64,000 nt of DNA from Dyadobacter sp. CY261 (GCF_021440085.1 NZ_JAKCPW010000005.1:186001-250000), one strand, 5' to 3'; counted from the first letter of the stretch, positions 9,415 to 18,021 are shown. Program-made: numbers and translations. Notes: a model not told the origin generated them from the letters alone.

Positions 9415-9966
9415 TTACAATTTATTCTTAACGAGGGTAACGAGCTCCATGAGGACGTCATGGAATCCGATGAGCTGGTTTTCAAGTCGTTCCAAACGGA
9501 GTTCAATCTGCTCGAAACGCTGATCGATACGATTGAATCGTTCGTCGTGTTCGGCAAGCTTTATTTCAATACGTTCAACCCTTGCCTCCAAGCTTTCCAT
9601 CCTACCCTCCAAGCTTTCCATCCTGCCCTCCAAGCTTTCCATTCTGCCCTCCAAGCTTTCCATTCTGCCCTCCAAGCTTTCCATTCTCCCCTCTAAGCCT
9701 TCCATCCTTTCCTCTAAGCCTTCCATCCTTTCCTCTAAGCCTTCCATTTTTCCCTCTAAGTCTTCCATCCTACCTTTCAGGCCATCGACCGTCACTTCAA
9801 GTACACCGAAACGGCGGTCGATTTTTCCAAACCCTTCCCGCATTTCAGCGAAACCGCGATCCACGTGGCTTGTCAACGATGCTAATCCTTCTGCTACCAT
9901 TTCAATCTGCTTTCCGTGCTCAGTGGTAATGTTTTCCAAGTGTGCTACTCGTTCTTCTAAATACAT
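9415..9966 (-). CDS. Heptad-repeat coiled-coil protein of unknown function
   Basis: A 183-residue protein from the ATG at 9966 (MYLEERVAHLEN). An in-frame ATG at 10008 would add 14 residues that do not fit the coiled coil. There is no signal peptide or membrane segment. Almost the whole chain shows heptad periodicity. The centre is a run of seven-residue units: five copies of GRMESLE, preceded by GRMEDLE, GKMEGLE and two ERMEGLE, and followed by ARVERIE. The C-terminal part (RFNRIDQRFEQIELRLERLENQL) also looks like a coil. I recognise no family function. Parallel oligomeric coiled coils of this sort can be scaffolds or tail-fibre-like. It lies between mazG and the thiamin pyrophosphokinase gene, 3 bases from the latter, so it is co-transcribed with housekeeping nucleotide and cofactor genes. 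Confidence 0.75.
   Translation of the reverse strand: MYLEERVAHLENITTEHGKQIEMVAEGLASLTSHVDRGFAEMREGFGKIDRRFGVLEVTVDGLKGRMEDLEGKMEGLEERMEGLEERMEGLEGRMESLEGRMESLEGRMESLEGRMESLEGRMESLEARVERIEIKLAEHDERFNRIDQRFEQIELRLERLENQLIGFHDVLMELVTLVKNKL
9590..9780 (-). repeat. 21-bp tandem repeat array encoding coiled-coil heptads
   Basis: About nine tandem units of 21 bp (plus-strand form roughly CCCTCCAAGCTTTCCATYCTG). One unit equals seven codons. The units at 9590-9690 are nearly identical at DNA level. Those at 9690-9780 are diverged (AAGCCTTCCAT and AAGTCTTCCAT variants). The in-frame period means unit gain or loss changes the coil length without breaking the gene. Confidence 0.9.
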
Positions 9967-10074
9967 AGTTGATCTCGTTATAATGTGAAACAATGAACGC
10001 GGCACCATACAGGATATGGCACCCGCCTGTTTAGACGTCCATTTTCAAAAAAGTAACGAGAAACGTGAGCTTAA

Positions 10075-10908
10075 TTAAACCCCGAGCGCCTTAGCCCGGT
10101 TCCAATAAAAATCCATCTCTTCCAGTGTCATATCCGACAGCGACTTGCCATCGGCCTTGGAAGCTTCTTCGAGATATTGAAAGCGATTAATGAACTTTTT
10201 GTTCGTTCTTTCCAATGCCGTTTCCGGATTGATATGTACAAATCTAGAGTAATTTACCAATGAAAACAGCAGATCTCCAAACTCTCCTTCCGCCTCTTTT
10301 TGATTAATCACATCAGCAGACTCGATATCGAAGTTCTCCTTAAATTCATGCAATTCCTCTTCGACTTTAGCCCATACCTGCTGTTTTTCATCCCAATCGA
10401 AACCTACGCCTCTTGCCTTTTCCTGAATGCGCATGGCCTTCACTAAAGCTGGCAATGAGGTTGGCACGCCCGACAAAACGGACTTATTTCCTTCTTTCAG
10501 TTTCAACTTCTCCCAATTCTGCTTCACAGCCTCTTCGGTGTCGGCCACGAAATCACCGTAAATATGCGGATGACGTGCTACCAGCTTATTGCAAATGCCA
10601 TTCAAGACATCTTTTATATCAAAATTGAATGACTTACCCTCCTCCTTTTCCGACCCAATTTTGGCATAAAAAACAATGTGAAGCAGAACGTCACCAAGCT
10701 CTTTCTGGATCTCCGGCAGGTCATTATTCAATATGGCATCGGATAGTTCGTAAGTTTCTTCGATCGTGAGGTGGCGAAGGCTGTCCATAGTCTGCTTTCT
10801 GTCCCAGGGACATTGCTCCCGAAGCTCATCCATGATCGTCAACAATCGGTCGAAGGCCATGAGTTGTTGCTGGCGGCCTTCGGGCAGCTCACTGAATTGT
10901 TTTTCCAT
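10075..10908 (-). CDS. mazG: Nucleoside triphosphate pyrophosphohydrolase MazG
   Basis: A 277-residue protein with two MazG-type all-alpha NTP-PPase domains, as in E. coli MazG (263 residues). The N-terminal domain carries the metal site E50-E51-x2-E54 ... E70-x2-D73 (EETYELSDAI ... KELGDVLLH). It is preceded by the LREQCPWDRKQT block typical of the family. The second domain has HEFKEN and EGEFGDLLFSLVNY. It hydrolyses (deoxy)NTPs to the monophosphate plus pyrophosphate and serves in nucleotide-pool cleaning. It lies 24 bases after the thioesterase gene in the same operon. A TATCTTTG promoter-like box ends 5 bases before its start codon. Confidence 0.93.
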   Translation of the reverse strand: MEKQFSELPEGRQQQLMAFDRLLTIMDELREQCPWDRKQTMDSLRHLTIEETYELSDAILNNDLPEIQKELGDVLLHIVFYAKIGSEKEEGKSFNFDIKDVLNGICNKLVARHPHIYGDFVADTEEAVKQNWEKLKLKEGNKSVLSGVPTSLPALVKAMRIQEKARGVGFDWDEKQQVWAKVEEELHEFKENFDIESADVINQKEAEGEFGDLLFSLVNYSRFVHINPETALERTNKKFINRFQYLEEASKADGKSLSDMTLEEMDFYWNRAKALGV

Positions 10909-10912
10909 GTCA

Positions 10913-10920
10913 CAAAGATA
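10913..10920 (-). promoter_or_regulatory. Promoter -7-like box immediately before mazG
   Basis: On the minus strand this reads TATCTTTG, matching the Bacteroidota TAnnTTTG element. It ends 5 bases before the mazG ATG, so a transcript from it would be nearly leaderless. No TTG was found at the usual spacing, hence low confidence. Confidence 0.3.
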
Positions 10921-10932
10921 CAGTGAAACCTG

Positions 10933-11415
10933 TTATTGGCCCGGCACCAGAGGCAATTTAAAGGTGGTTTGCATGAGGTTACTGGTGCATTTAGCTATGA
11001 TACGCCCCTGTGTGTTAACGAGCCTCCCTTCCACGTGAATGATATTTTTCCCAGCCCGAATCACTGTCGATTTGGCCACGAGCACATCACCGACAATAGC
11101 CGGATTCAGGAAATCGCAGTTAAGATTGACCGACGTAAAACCGAACTCCCTGCCTAATGCGTACACCATCGTCCCGACGATATCATCGAGAATAGTAGCG
11201 GCGATGCCTCCGTGCAACGTGCCCATTGGGTTACACATGTCTTCGCGCACAAGATATTCGACCACCATTTCGCCTTCCCCAATCGAAATAAGGCTACCAT
11301 TCAGCCACTTCGCAACGGGCGAGAAATGCTGATCCATGGGCTTACCGATGAATTGCCGAAGGAAGGAGAGGCGCTTATTTTCCGTCTGATGATCTGAGAG
11401 TGAGTGTGTGCTCAT
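10933..11415 (-). CDS. PaaI-like hotdog-fold acyl-CoA thioesterase
   Basis: A 160-residue protein with a single hotdog domain. The motif NPMGTLHGGIAATILDDIVGTMVYAL is the family's active-site helix (HGG with the acidic residue in LDD). FTSVNLNCDFLNPAIVGDVLVAKSTVIRAGKNIIHVEGRL forms the following strands. PaaI-like enzymes hydrolyse acyl- or aryl-CoA thioesters; the substrate cannot be read from the sequence. It is the first gene of the reverse-strand operon continuing to mazG, the coiled-coil gene and thiN. Its start (ATG at 11415) faces the divergent phosphosulfolactate synthase promoter. Confidence 0.85.
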   Translation of the reverse strand: MSTHSLSDHQTENKRLSFLRQFIGKPMDQHFSPVAKWLNGSLISIGEGEMVVEYLVREDMCNPMGTLHGGIAATILDDIVGTMVYALGREFGFTSVNLNCDFLNPAIVGDVLVAKSTVIRAGKNIIHVEGRLVNTQGRIIAKCTSNLMQTTFKLPLVPGQ

Positions 11416-11513
11416 GGATTTGCCAATGTTTTGATTCTAGTTAAGGTGGTTTTTCTAAAAATAGTAATTATCATAGAAAAATTGATGCCTTCATGTCAAT
11501 GCTATGGATTTTA

Positions 11514-11545
11514 TTGTTACGTATCGAAGGTTATTACTACCTTTG
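11514..11545 (+). promoter_or_regulatory. Bacteroidota-type promoter for the phosphosulfolactate synthase gene
   Basis: TTG at 11514-11516, a 21-base spacer, and TACCTTTG at 11538-11545 fit the TTG-N(19-23)-TAnnTTTG consensus. The expected transcription start is about 30 bases before the ATG at 11583, which supports that start codon over in-frame upstream ones. Confidence 0.7.
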
Positions 11546-11582
11546 CCGGAGTTTTTTGCCAGAAATAAATGCTTACTCATAT

Positions 11583-12377
11583 ATGAATTTTACGTTATCG
11601 CAGGTTCCCGAGCGTTCCCTGAAACCCAGAACAAAAGGACTTACCATGGTGATGGACAAAGGGCTGAGTGTCAGGGAAACGGAAGATATGCTATCCATAG
11701 CATCGCCTTATATTGATATCGTAAAACTGGGTTGGGCCACTTCTTTCGTAAGCCCTAATTTGGACGAGAAGCTGGCCGTTTATAAAAATGCCAATATTCC
11801 TGTGTATTTCGGGGGGACGCTGTTCGAGGCGTTTGTTGTCAGGAACCAGTTCGAGGATTACCGGAAATTGCTCGACAAATATCAATTGTCTCACGCAGAA
11901 GTATCCGACGGTTCGATTGAAATGCCGCAGGATGTTAAATGCGAGTATATCTACAAGCTTTCCAAACAGGTTACCGTTCTCTCCGAAGTAGGATCCAAGG
12001 ATGAAAACAAGATCATTCCTCCTTACAAATGGATCCAACTCATCAAATCTGAATTGCAGGCGGGTGCCTGGAAAGTGATCGGTGAGGCACGCGAATCAGG
12101 AAATGTGGGGTTGTTCCGTGCGAGTGGCGAAGTCCGCCAAGGCCTTGTGGAGGAAATCCTTACGGAAATCTCTTTTGAAGATATGATCTGGGAAGCTCCT
12201 CAAAAGTCGCAGCAGGTATGGTTTGTGAAGTTGTTGGGTGCCAACGTCAACCTCGGGAACATCGCCCCCAGCGAATTGATCCCACTCGAAACGATCCGCC
12301 TCGGCCTTCGTGGCGATACATTCAACCACTTCCTGAATACCAAGACCAGGCAGAAGTGGAAAATCGATTCCAAATAG
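11583..12377 (+). CDS. Phosphosulfolactate synthase (ComA) family protein
   Basis: A 264-residue protein, near the usual ~250-residue length of ComA/(2R)-phospho-3-sulfolactate synthases. Characteristic blocks in order are KPRTKGLTMVMDKGLS, DIVKLGWATSF, VYFGGTLFEAF, HAEVSDGSIEMP, LSEVGSKDE and VIGEARESG. These match the TIM-barrel family that adds sulfite to phosphoenolpyruvate in methanogen coenzyme M synthesis and, as YitD, in Bacillus sulfolactate production. In a Bacteroidota host coenzyme M is not expected. A role in sulfolactate or other sulfonate formation is possible but unproven. The start at 11583 is placed by the promoter at 11514-11545. A DedA gene follows after 41 bases. Confidence 0.82.
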   Translation: MNFTLSQVPERSLKPRTKGLTMVMDKGLSVRETEDMLSIASPYIDIVKLGWATSFVSPNLDEKLAVYKNANIPVYFGGTLFEAFVVRNQFEDYRKLLDKYQLSHAEVSDGSIEMPQDVKCEYIYKLSKQVTVLSEVGSKDENKIIPPYKWIQLIKSELQAGAWKVIGEARESGNVGLFRASGEVRQGLVEEILTEISFEDMIWEAPQKSQQVWFVKLLGANVNLGNIAPSELIPLETIRLGLRGDTFNHFLNTKTRQKWKIDSK

Positions 12378-12418
12378 TTCAGGACCAATAAAACAGATTG
12401 TCAACTTAACGAATAGCT

Positions 12419-13075
12419 ATGGAATTTTTAACCCAGTTCATTGATTTCTTCCTCCATCTGGACAAACATTTGTTCAACATCGTAGAACAATACGGAACAC
12501 TCACTTACGTCATCCTGTTTTTGATTGTCTTTACCGAAACCGGCCTTGTGATCATGCCATTGTTACCAGGCGACTCTCTTCTTTTTGCCGCCGGTGCCAT
12601 TGCAGCAAACGAAACTACCGGCCTGAACGTCTGGCTGATTATCATCATCCTCATTATCGCCGCATTACTTGGAGATAATGTCAACTATTTCATGGGAAGA
12701 ACCTTCGGTGGCCAAATCAAGAAGCGGGAAAAGATATTATTTTTGAAACGAGAATATCTTGAAAAAACCGAAGCATTCTATGAAAAACATGGCGGCAGCA
12801 CCGTAATCATGGCCCGTTTCATTCCGATCGTCCGTACCGTGGCGCCTTTCGTAGCTGGTGCCGGAAGCATGAATTACTCGAAATATATTGTTTTCTGCGT
12901 CGTAGGAGCATTGCTTTGGGTACCTACACTTACATTGCTCGGCTATTTCTTTGGGAATATGGACATCGTGAAAAAGAACTTTGAACTGGTGATCTTTGGT
13001 ATCATTGGCATCTCAATCCTTCCGATGATTTTCTCCTATCTAAAAAGCCGCTTCGCAAAACCAAGTGCAGCGTAG
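12419..13075 (+). CDS. DedA-family integral membrane protein
   Basis: A 218-residue protein with several hydrophobic segments: TYVILFLIVFTETGLVIMP, VWLIIIILIIAALLGDNVNYFMG, YIVFCVVGALLWVPTLTLLGYFFG and FELVIFGIIGISILPMIF. The DedA/VTT signature is present as PGDSLLFAAGAIAA, GDNVNYFMGRTFG and the conserved arginine motif ARFIPIVRTVAPFVAGAG. Members of the family are envelope flippases or lipid scramblases, including undecaprenyl-phosphate and phospholipid recycling, and affect membrane homeostasis. It follows the ComA-like gene by 41 bases and is closed by a strong bidirectional terminator shared with guaB. Confidence 0.92.
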   Translation: MEFLTQFIDFFLHLDKHLFNIVEQYGTLTYVILFLIVFTETGLVIMPLLPGDSLLFAAGAIAANETTGLNVWLIIIILIIAALLGDNVNYFMGRTFGGQIKKREKILFLKREYLEKTEAFYEKHGGSTVIMARFIPIVRTVAPFVAGAGSMNYSKYIVFCVVGALLWVPTLTLLGYFFGNMDIVKKNFELVIFGIIGISILPMIFSYLKSRFAKPSAA

Positions 13076-13125
13076 ATTTTTGACCGCTGACACCGGATCG
13101 GTAAAGCATGGAATACATTTAAACT

Positions 13126-13172
13126 AAAACAGAAAAGCGTCGCAGGAAAACCCTACGACGCTTTTCTGTTTT
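13126..13172. terminator. Bidirectional Rho-independent terminator between dedA and guaB
   Basis: Perfect 17-bp inverted repeat: left arm 13126-13142 AAAACAGAAAAGCGTCG, right arm 13156-13172, 13-base loop that can itself pair AGG with CCT. A-tract on one side and T-tract on the other serve both convergent genes. Confidence 0.9.
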
Positions 13173-13221
13173 ATAAACCATCAATCGGCGGCCCCAAGCC
13201 CCCACCGACCATCTAACCTCA

Positions 13222-14694
13222 TTAAGACCTCGAATAGTTCGGAGCCTCTTTCTGGATCATGATATCGTGCGGGTGGCTTTCTTTTACACCTGCCGAGGTA
13301 ATCTTCACAAATTGTGCATTCTGCAATGATTCAATATCAGCGGCACCGCAATAGCCCATACCGGCTTTCAAACCTCCTACCATTTGGTAAACGATTTCGG
13401 ACACTTTGCCTTTGAACGGCACCCGGCCAACGATACCTTCCGGAACAAGTTTCTTTACATCGTCTTCGGCATCCTGGAAGTAACGGTCCTTCGAACCATC
13501 TTCCATCGCTTCAACAGAACCCATTCCACGGTACGCCTTAAATTTCCGTCCTTCATAAATTACGATCTCACCCGGCGCTTCGTCACTACCTGCCAGCATG
13601 GAACCGATCATGATGGTACTTGCACCACCAGCCAATGCCTTGGTCATGTCACCTGAGAAGCGGATACCACCGTCGGCGATTACCGGAACGCCTGTACCTT
13701 TCAGACCTTCGGCTGCCCACATTACTGCGGTAAGCTGTGGAACGCCAATACCGGCGATGATACGCGTCGTACAGATACTTCCCGGGCCAACCCCCACTTT
13801 CACCGCATCGGCACCAGCTTCCGCCAATGCTTTTGCAGCTTCGCCGGTGGCAACGTTACCAGCGATCACTTCCAGTTTCGGGAATTGTTCTTTAATGGAT
13901 CTCAATGCATCGATTACACCTCTGGAATGGCCGTGCGCTGTATCAAGACTTACGACATCCACACCAGCTTTCACCAACGCCTCAACGCGTTTCAGCAAAT
14001 CGGGTGTAACACCTATGGCTGCACCTACACGCAGGCGACCGTACTCGTCTTTGCATGCATTCGGGTGCGATTTCCGCTTCAGAATATCTTTGTAGGTAAT
14101 CAGACCGGTCAGACGGTATTCTGAATCTACGATCGGAAGCTTCTCGATTTTGTACTCCTGAAGAATTTTCTCCGCATCGTCCAGCGACAAGCCTTCGGAA
14201 GCAGTAATTAATTTACCCTTCGTCATGATCTCCGTTACCGGCTTGCTCATTTCGCGTTCGAAACGAAGGTCGCGGTTGGTAAGAATACCGATCAGTTTGC
14301 GGTCTTTGTCGATTACGGGAATACCTCCGATCTTGAATTCGCGCATGATCTGGTGTGCATCGCCGAGGGTCGCATTGTCGAGCAGCGTGATCGGGTCCAG
14401 GATCATGCCACTTTCAGAACGCTTTACCTTTCTCACCTGCTCAGCTTGCGCTTCCAGGGACATATTTTTATGGATTATTCCGATACCACCTTCCTGAGCC
14501 ATTGCGATGGCCAGTTCAAATTCCGTCACCGTGTCCATAGCAGCTGAAACAATAGGAATGTTCAACTCGATGTTCCGGGTAAGCTTGGTTTTTGTTGTTG
14601 TGTTACGAGGCAGGACTTCTGAATAACCAGGGATTAACAGAACGTCGTCGTAGGTGAGTGCCTCGAAGAGGACTTTGGATGGGTCTGTGTTCAT
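13222..14694 (-). CDS. guaB: IMP dehydrogenase
   Basis: A 490-residue protein of standard length that catalyses IMP + NAD+ to XMP, the committed step of GMP synthesis. The (beta/alpha)8 barrel is interrupted by a CBS pair (residues ~95-205, [17 protein letters not shown] ... [19 protein letters not shown]). The catalytic loop [11 protein letters not shown] puts the nucleophile at Cys308. The IMP phosphate-binding [11 protein letters not shown] and the flap residues GYCGAAD are also present. It is separated from gldE by 75 bases that contain a possible -7 box (TAATTTTG on the minus strand at 14730-14723), and is ended by the bidirectional terminator at 13126-13172. Confidence 0.97.
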   Translation of the reverse strand: MNTDPSKVLFEALTYDDVLLIPGYSEVLPRNTTTKTKLTRNIELNIPIVSAAMDTVTEFELAIAMAQEGGIGIIHKNMSLEAQAEQVRKVKRSESGMILDPITLLDNATLGDAHQIMREFKIGGIPVIDKDRKLIGILTNRDLRFEREMSKPVTEIMTKGKLITASEGLSLDDAEKILQEYKIEKLPIVDSEYRLTGLITYKDILKRKSHPNACKDEYGRLRVGAAIGVTPDLLKRVEALVKAGVDVVSLDTAHGHSRGVIDALRSIKEQFPKLEVIAGNVATGEAAKALAEAGADAVKVGVGPGSICTTRIIAGIGVPQLTAVMWAAEGLKGTGVPVIADGGIRFSGDMTKALAGGASTIMIGSMLAGSDEAPGEIVIYEGRKFKAYRGMGSVEAMEDGSKDRYFQDAEDDVKKLVPEGIVGRVPFKGKVSEIVYQMVGGLKAGMGYCGAADIESLQNAQFVKITSAGVKESHPHDIMIQKEAPNYSRS

Positions 14695-14722
14695 AGCAAA
14701 TAAACTATTGTTATTTGCCGGG

Positions 14723-14730
14723 CAAAATTA
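14723..14730 (-). promoter_or_regulatory. Promoter -7-like box for guaB
   Basis: On the minus strand the sequence is TAATTTTG (TAnnTTTG class), 28 bases before the guaB start. No matching TTG at 19-23 bases upstream was found. Confidence 0.35.
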
Positions 14731-14769
14731 AGAATAACTTCTGAATAAATAAAATGGAATTGTATTTTT

Positions 14770-16086
14770 TTACGATACCAGCACCCTTACCTTTTTTATA
14801 CGCTTCTTATCGGCAGACTGAACTTTGAACGTTACCTCGCGATGCATGGCGATTTCTCCGGTCCTCGGCAACCTTGAAAATAGTTCGAGCAGCAGGCCCG
14901 CAAGCGACTCACTATTCCCTCTAACTTCATCAAAATAGTCAGTTTCGATATTCAAAATACGGCAAAGATCGTTGATCAACACTTTGCCTTCGAAGACGTA
15001 GGTATGCTCGTCAACCTGTGTATAATTGATCTCTTCGTCTTCATCGTACTCATCATTGATATCCCCGAAAATTTCCTCGATAATGTCTTCCAAAGTGATC
15101 AGACCGCTCGTTCCTCCATATTCGTCGACCACAATTGCCATATGCACTCTCCGGTTCTGGAAATCCTTCATAAGGTCGTCAAGGCGCTTGCTTTCCGGGA
15201 TAAAATAGACGGGTCTCAGCAGTTTTTGCCAGTTGAAATGCTCGTCGAGATGAATGTGCGGCAGCAGATCCTTCACGTTCAGAATGCCTTCTACATGGTC
15301 CAAATCGTCACGATAAACCGGCACCCGCGAGTAACCCGATTTGTTAATACGGTCCATCAGCTCATGAAAATCCAGCTCGATATCGAAGGCTGTCACCTGT
15401 ACCCTGGCCTGCATGGCCTTGCGGGCGTTCGTTTGCCGGAAGTTAGCTAGGCCGCGTAAAAGATCACTTTCCTCTTCACTCTCAGCCTTTGCTTCCAGCA
15501 TTTCGGTCGTAATTTCGGCTCCTTCAGGTGTCAATACGCCAAATGAATAGCCGAGTTTCATAACCGGCTGAGTCAATGGCTTACTTACCTTGATCAAAAA
15601 CTGGGTGAGTCCGCTGATTTTGGGGATCAGCTCTTGTGCCTTTCGCGCACTGTTGTAACGCACCATCGCGTCGAGCCAGATCCAGCTAACGAGAAACACC
15701 AAAACCGCCCAACGTACCATGTCTACATTACCAGCCTGCATTTGCAGCCAGGCGAGACGGGCGGCCAGCAGCAACGCAAACAGCGTCATGCCACGCTGTA
15801 CCAGCGAAAGCGCCAGTTGTTGAATCCGAGTCGGTAGTTGATTTTCACCTTCCGCTTTCCGCTCCCATGGGTTTTCCATTGCACCAGATGCCGCATATGC
15901 CGCCCGGATTCCCGACAGAGAAAGGGATATTATTAATAGAAAAATAACGAGAATAAAGTCGTAGGGAGCTAAGAAATCAATGGGTGTCATAACCCCTGCC
16001 AGAGTGGTGTGCGTACTTTTCTGGGGAAAATTCATCCCCGTACGCTTTCGGGCAAGCGGATCATCACTGTCTTCTGTTTCTTTCAC
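14770..16086 (-). CDS. gldE: Gliding-motility-associated protein GldE (CNNM/CorC-type, CBS domains)
   Basis: A 438-residue reading from a GTG at 16086; ATG codons at 16035 and 15990 are alternatives and the true start is uncertain. The N-terminal part holds three hydrophobic segments (FILVIFLLIISLSLSGIRAAY, GMTLFALLLAARLAW, WAVLVFLVSWIWLDAMV), a CNNM/DUF21-like domain. A CBS pair follows (SRVPVYRDDLDHVEGILNVKD, HMAIVVDEYGGTSGLITLED). The end is a CorC_HlyC domain (GNSESLAGLLLELFSRLP). This layout and the position beside ssb, with mutY nearby, match the gldE locus of many Bacteroidota. GldE is implicated in gliding and stabilises the lipoprotein GldD in Flavobacterium; in non-gliding relatives the role may be ion transport. 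No other gld gene is in the window. Confidence 0.85.
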   Translation of the reverse strand: MKETEDSDDPLARKRTGMNFPQKSTHTTLAGVMTPIDFLAPYDFILVIFLLIISLSLSGIRAAYAASGAMENPWERKAEGENQLPTRIQQLALSLVQRGMTLFALLLAARLAWLQMQAGNVDMVRWAVLVFLVSWIWLDAMVRYNSARKAQELIPKISGLTQFLIKVSKPLTQPVMKLGYSFGVLTPEGAEITTEMLEAKAESEEESDLLRGLANFRQTNARKAMQARVQVTAFDIELDFHELMDRINKSGYSRVPVYRDDLDHVEGILNVKDLLPHIHLDEHFNWQKLLRPVYFIPESKRLDDLMKDFQNRRVHMAIVVDEYGGTSGLITLEDIIEEIFGDINDEYDEDEEINYTQVDEHTYVFEGKVLINDLCRILNIETDYFDEVRGNSESLAGLLLELFSRLPRTGEIAMHREVTFKVQSADKKRIKKVRVLVS

Positions 16087-16212
16087 GAAATGTCAGAGAA
16101 TGTTCAAACTAGGTGTTTTGTTAGATAAATGTAGCGAATCCCGCTCAAAAACCGCATTAATTTTGCAATAAATACATCTAAGCGGGATCCATCACAACAC
16201 CTGCTGGACTCA

Positions 16213-16707
16213 TCAGAATGGCAAATCGTCATCATCGCCGCTACCTGCCGCCATCGAAGGTGGTATCGGATCCGACGGCCGTGGCGCATTATTACTGCGC
16301 GGCGTATTGCCCGATTGCTGGTAACCACCCTGATTTCCTCCCTGATTATAATCGCCCCCGGAATTGGAGCCCGCAGGCCCGCCAAGCAGCGTCATACTGT
16401 TTGCACGAATGGTTACGCCAGTCCGTTGCTGCCCCTCCTTGTCGGTCCAGGTATCTGTACGGATACGACCTTCGATATACACCTGGTTTCCTTTTTTAAG
16501 ATACTTCTCAGCCACCTTTGCCAATCCTTCCCAAAGTTCGATGCGGTGCCATTCGGTATTGTCAACACGCTCGCCGTTTTTGTTGGTATAAGTTTCAGTA
16601 GTGGCAATATTAAACTTCGCAACGGCCGACCCGCTCTCGAGGTATCGCACCTCAGGGTCGCTGCCCAGGTTTCCTATTAAAATAACTTTGTTGACGCTTC
16701 CTGCCAT
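16213..16707 (-). CDS. ssb: Single-stranded DNA-binding protein
   Basis: A 164-residue protein with an N-terminal OB fold (SVNKVILIGNLGSDPEVRYL, NTEWHRIELWEGLAKVAEKYL, GNQVYIEGRIRTDTW). A flexible Gly/Gln/Asn-rich linker follows (residues ~110-150), and then the acidic tip DDDDLPF that recruits partner repair and replication proteins. The C-terminal phenylalanine and length are standard. It lies upstream of gldE on the same strand with a 126-base gap, and downstream of the Gfo/Idh gene (65-base gap). Confidence 0.97.
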   Translation of the reverse strand: MAGSVNKVILIGNLGSDPEVRYLESGSAVAKFNIATTETYTNKNGERVDNTEWHRIELWEGLAKVAEKYLKKGNQVYIEGRIRTDTWTDKEGQQRTGVTIRANSMTLLGGPAGSNSGGDYNQGGNQGGYQQSGNTPRSNNAPRPSDPIPPSMAAGSGDDDDLPF

Positions 16708-16772
16708 GATCTTATGTGGTCTTTATGTTTGTTGCAGTTTTAAATATAGGCATATTAAATTAAATGTGCCTC

Positions 16773-17978
16773 CTAAATGTCCTGTTCGGTGATTTTGCCG
16801 GTAACCTTGTCTTTCAGGATAAGCTTGTTCCGGCCGTCGTGCGTTACTTCCTGCTTGATTAGGTAGTGCGTTTCATTGTACGAAACATAATTTGAAGGTT
16901 TTTCGACTCCTTCCCGGCCCCGCCAAATGGGCAACTCTACCTTTTCCCAAAGCTTTGTTTTTGCAGATTTGTAAGCCGCATCGATTACGGCATTTACAAT
17001 ATAGCCATCGTAAAATGTTTCCGCAGGCTCATTACCTTTTTCCGCCGAATTGAACATATCCGTAAACATGTGGTTGTAACCAAGGTCATTCACCTCATCA
17101 CCAACCGGGAATAGCCATCCGGTATTGCTTTCGGCCTTTTCGGCCACATATTCCTCGCCTGCGCCGTCCGGATTCTGGCCTGTTGTGAACATTTCAAAAC
17201 CCGTCCGCAAAAAGTTGTTGATCCAGATCGTTCCCTCGGTACCCATTACTTCGTCGCGCAAGTCCATCCCGCCGCGGAATGTCCAGCTAACTTCAAACTG
17301 ACCAATAGCACCGTTTTCATATTTTACCAGTGCGATGGCGTGATCCTCTGCGTCGATCGGCTTTACCTGTGTATCTGCCCAGCACATTACTTCCACAGGT
17401 TTAATGTCTTTTCCAATAAAATTGCGTGATATTTCAATGCAATGGCATCCCAAATCCAGAATGCAACCGCCGCCTGCCTGCTCGATGTCCCAAAACCATT
17501 CGCTATGCGGGCCCGGATGCGCCTCGCGTGATTTGGCCCAGATAATCCGGCCCAACGAACCATTTCTTACGCTTTCTAGGGATTTCAGGAACTTGGGTGT
17601 GTAGCACAAATCTTCGAGATAACCGGCAAATATCCCCGCTTCTTCCACGGCTTTCAGCATCCGTAATGCTTCCGCAGCATTGCGGCCCAGCGGCTTAGTT
17701 GACACCACGGCCTTTTTATGTTTCGCACAAAGCATTACCGCTTCCTCATGGATGTTGTTAGGCAATGCAATGCAGACCATGTTCACATCCGGATGTGCAA
17801 TCACTTCTTCCATATTCGAAGACCAGAAGTCGCAGCTATAATCGTCAGCGAATTTTTGGGCGCTTTCTTCTCGTCGCGCGTAAATGGCCACAACGCGATC
17901 ACGGCTGCGCTGACCGTGAATGGATTCTGCATAAAAACGGCCAATGAAGCCCGAGCCGAGCATTGCGATTTGCTGCAT
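16773..17978 (-). CDS. Gfo/Idh/MocA-family oxidoreductase
   Basis: A 401-residue cytoplasmic protein. The Rossmann motif is at the very N-terminus (IAMLGSGFIGRFY). EKP is replaced by VSTKPLGRNAAEA, still keeping the catalytic-type Lys. The C-terminal substrate domain includes AGGGCILDLGCHCIEISRNFIG, the usual GG-x-L-x-D-x-G-x-H block. The substrate is unknown; family members oxidise or epimerise sugars and polyols using NAD(P). It lies 43 bases after the PhyH-type dioxygenase gene, so the two probably act in one catabolic route. Both sit between mutY and ssb, which are commonly close neighbours in this phylum. Confidence 0.88.
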   Translation of the reverse strand: MQQIAMLGSGFIGRFYAESIHGQRSRDRVVAIYARREESAQKFADDYSCDFWSSNMEEVIAHPDVNMVCIALPNNIHEEAVMLCAKHKKAVVSTKPLGRNAAEALRMLKAVEEAGIFAGYLEDLCYTPKFLKSLESVRNGSLGRIIWAKSREAHPGPHSEWFWDIEQAGGGCILDLGCHCIEISRNFIGKDIKPVEVMCWADTQVKPIDAEDHAIALVKYENGAIGQFEVSWTFRGGMDLRDEVMGTEGTIWINNFLRTGFEMFTTGQNPDGAGEEYVAEKAESNTGWLFPVGDEVNDLGYNHMFTDMFNSAEKGNEPAETFYDGYIVNAVIDAAYKSAKTKLWEKVELPIWRGREGVEKPSNYVSYNETHYLIKQEVTHDGRNKLILKDKVTGKITEQDI

Positions 17979-18021
17979 AAACGAATTTTTTATTAAGGTT
18001 TAGTAGTAAAATAGTCGTTGA

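Noticed and set aside
9460-9929. Long forward-strand reading frames opposite the coiled-coil gene (Ser/Pro/Leu-rich repeats)
   Set aside because: They are the complement of the 21-bp repeat array, low complexity in all frames; the minus-strand frame gives perfect coiled-coil heptads and fits the operon.
8746-11415. TPP riboswitch controlling the thiN operon
   Set aside because: No thi-box (CUGAGA)-like core was seen upstream of the operon or between its genes.
15004-15450. 148-codon reading frame antisense to gldE
   Set aside because: The CBS and CorC domains on the other strand are clear; the antisense product has no recognisable features.
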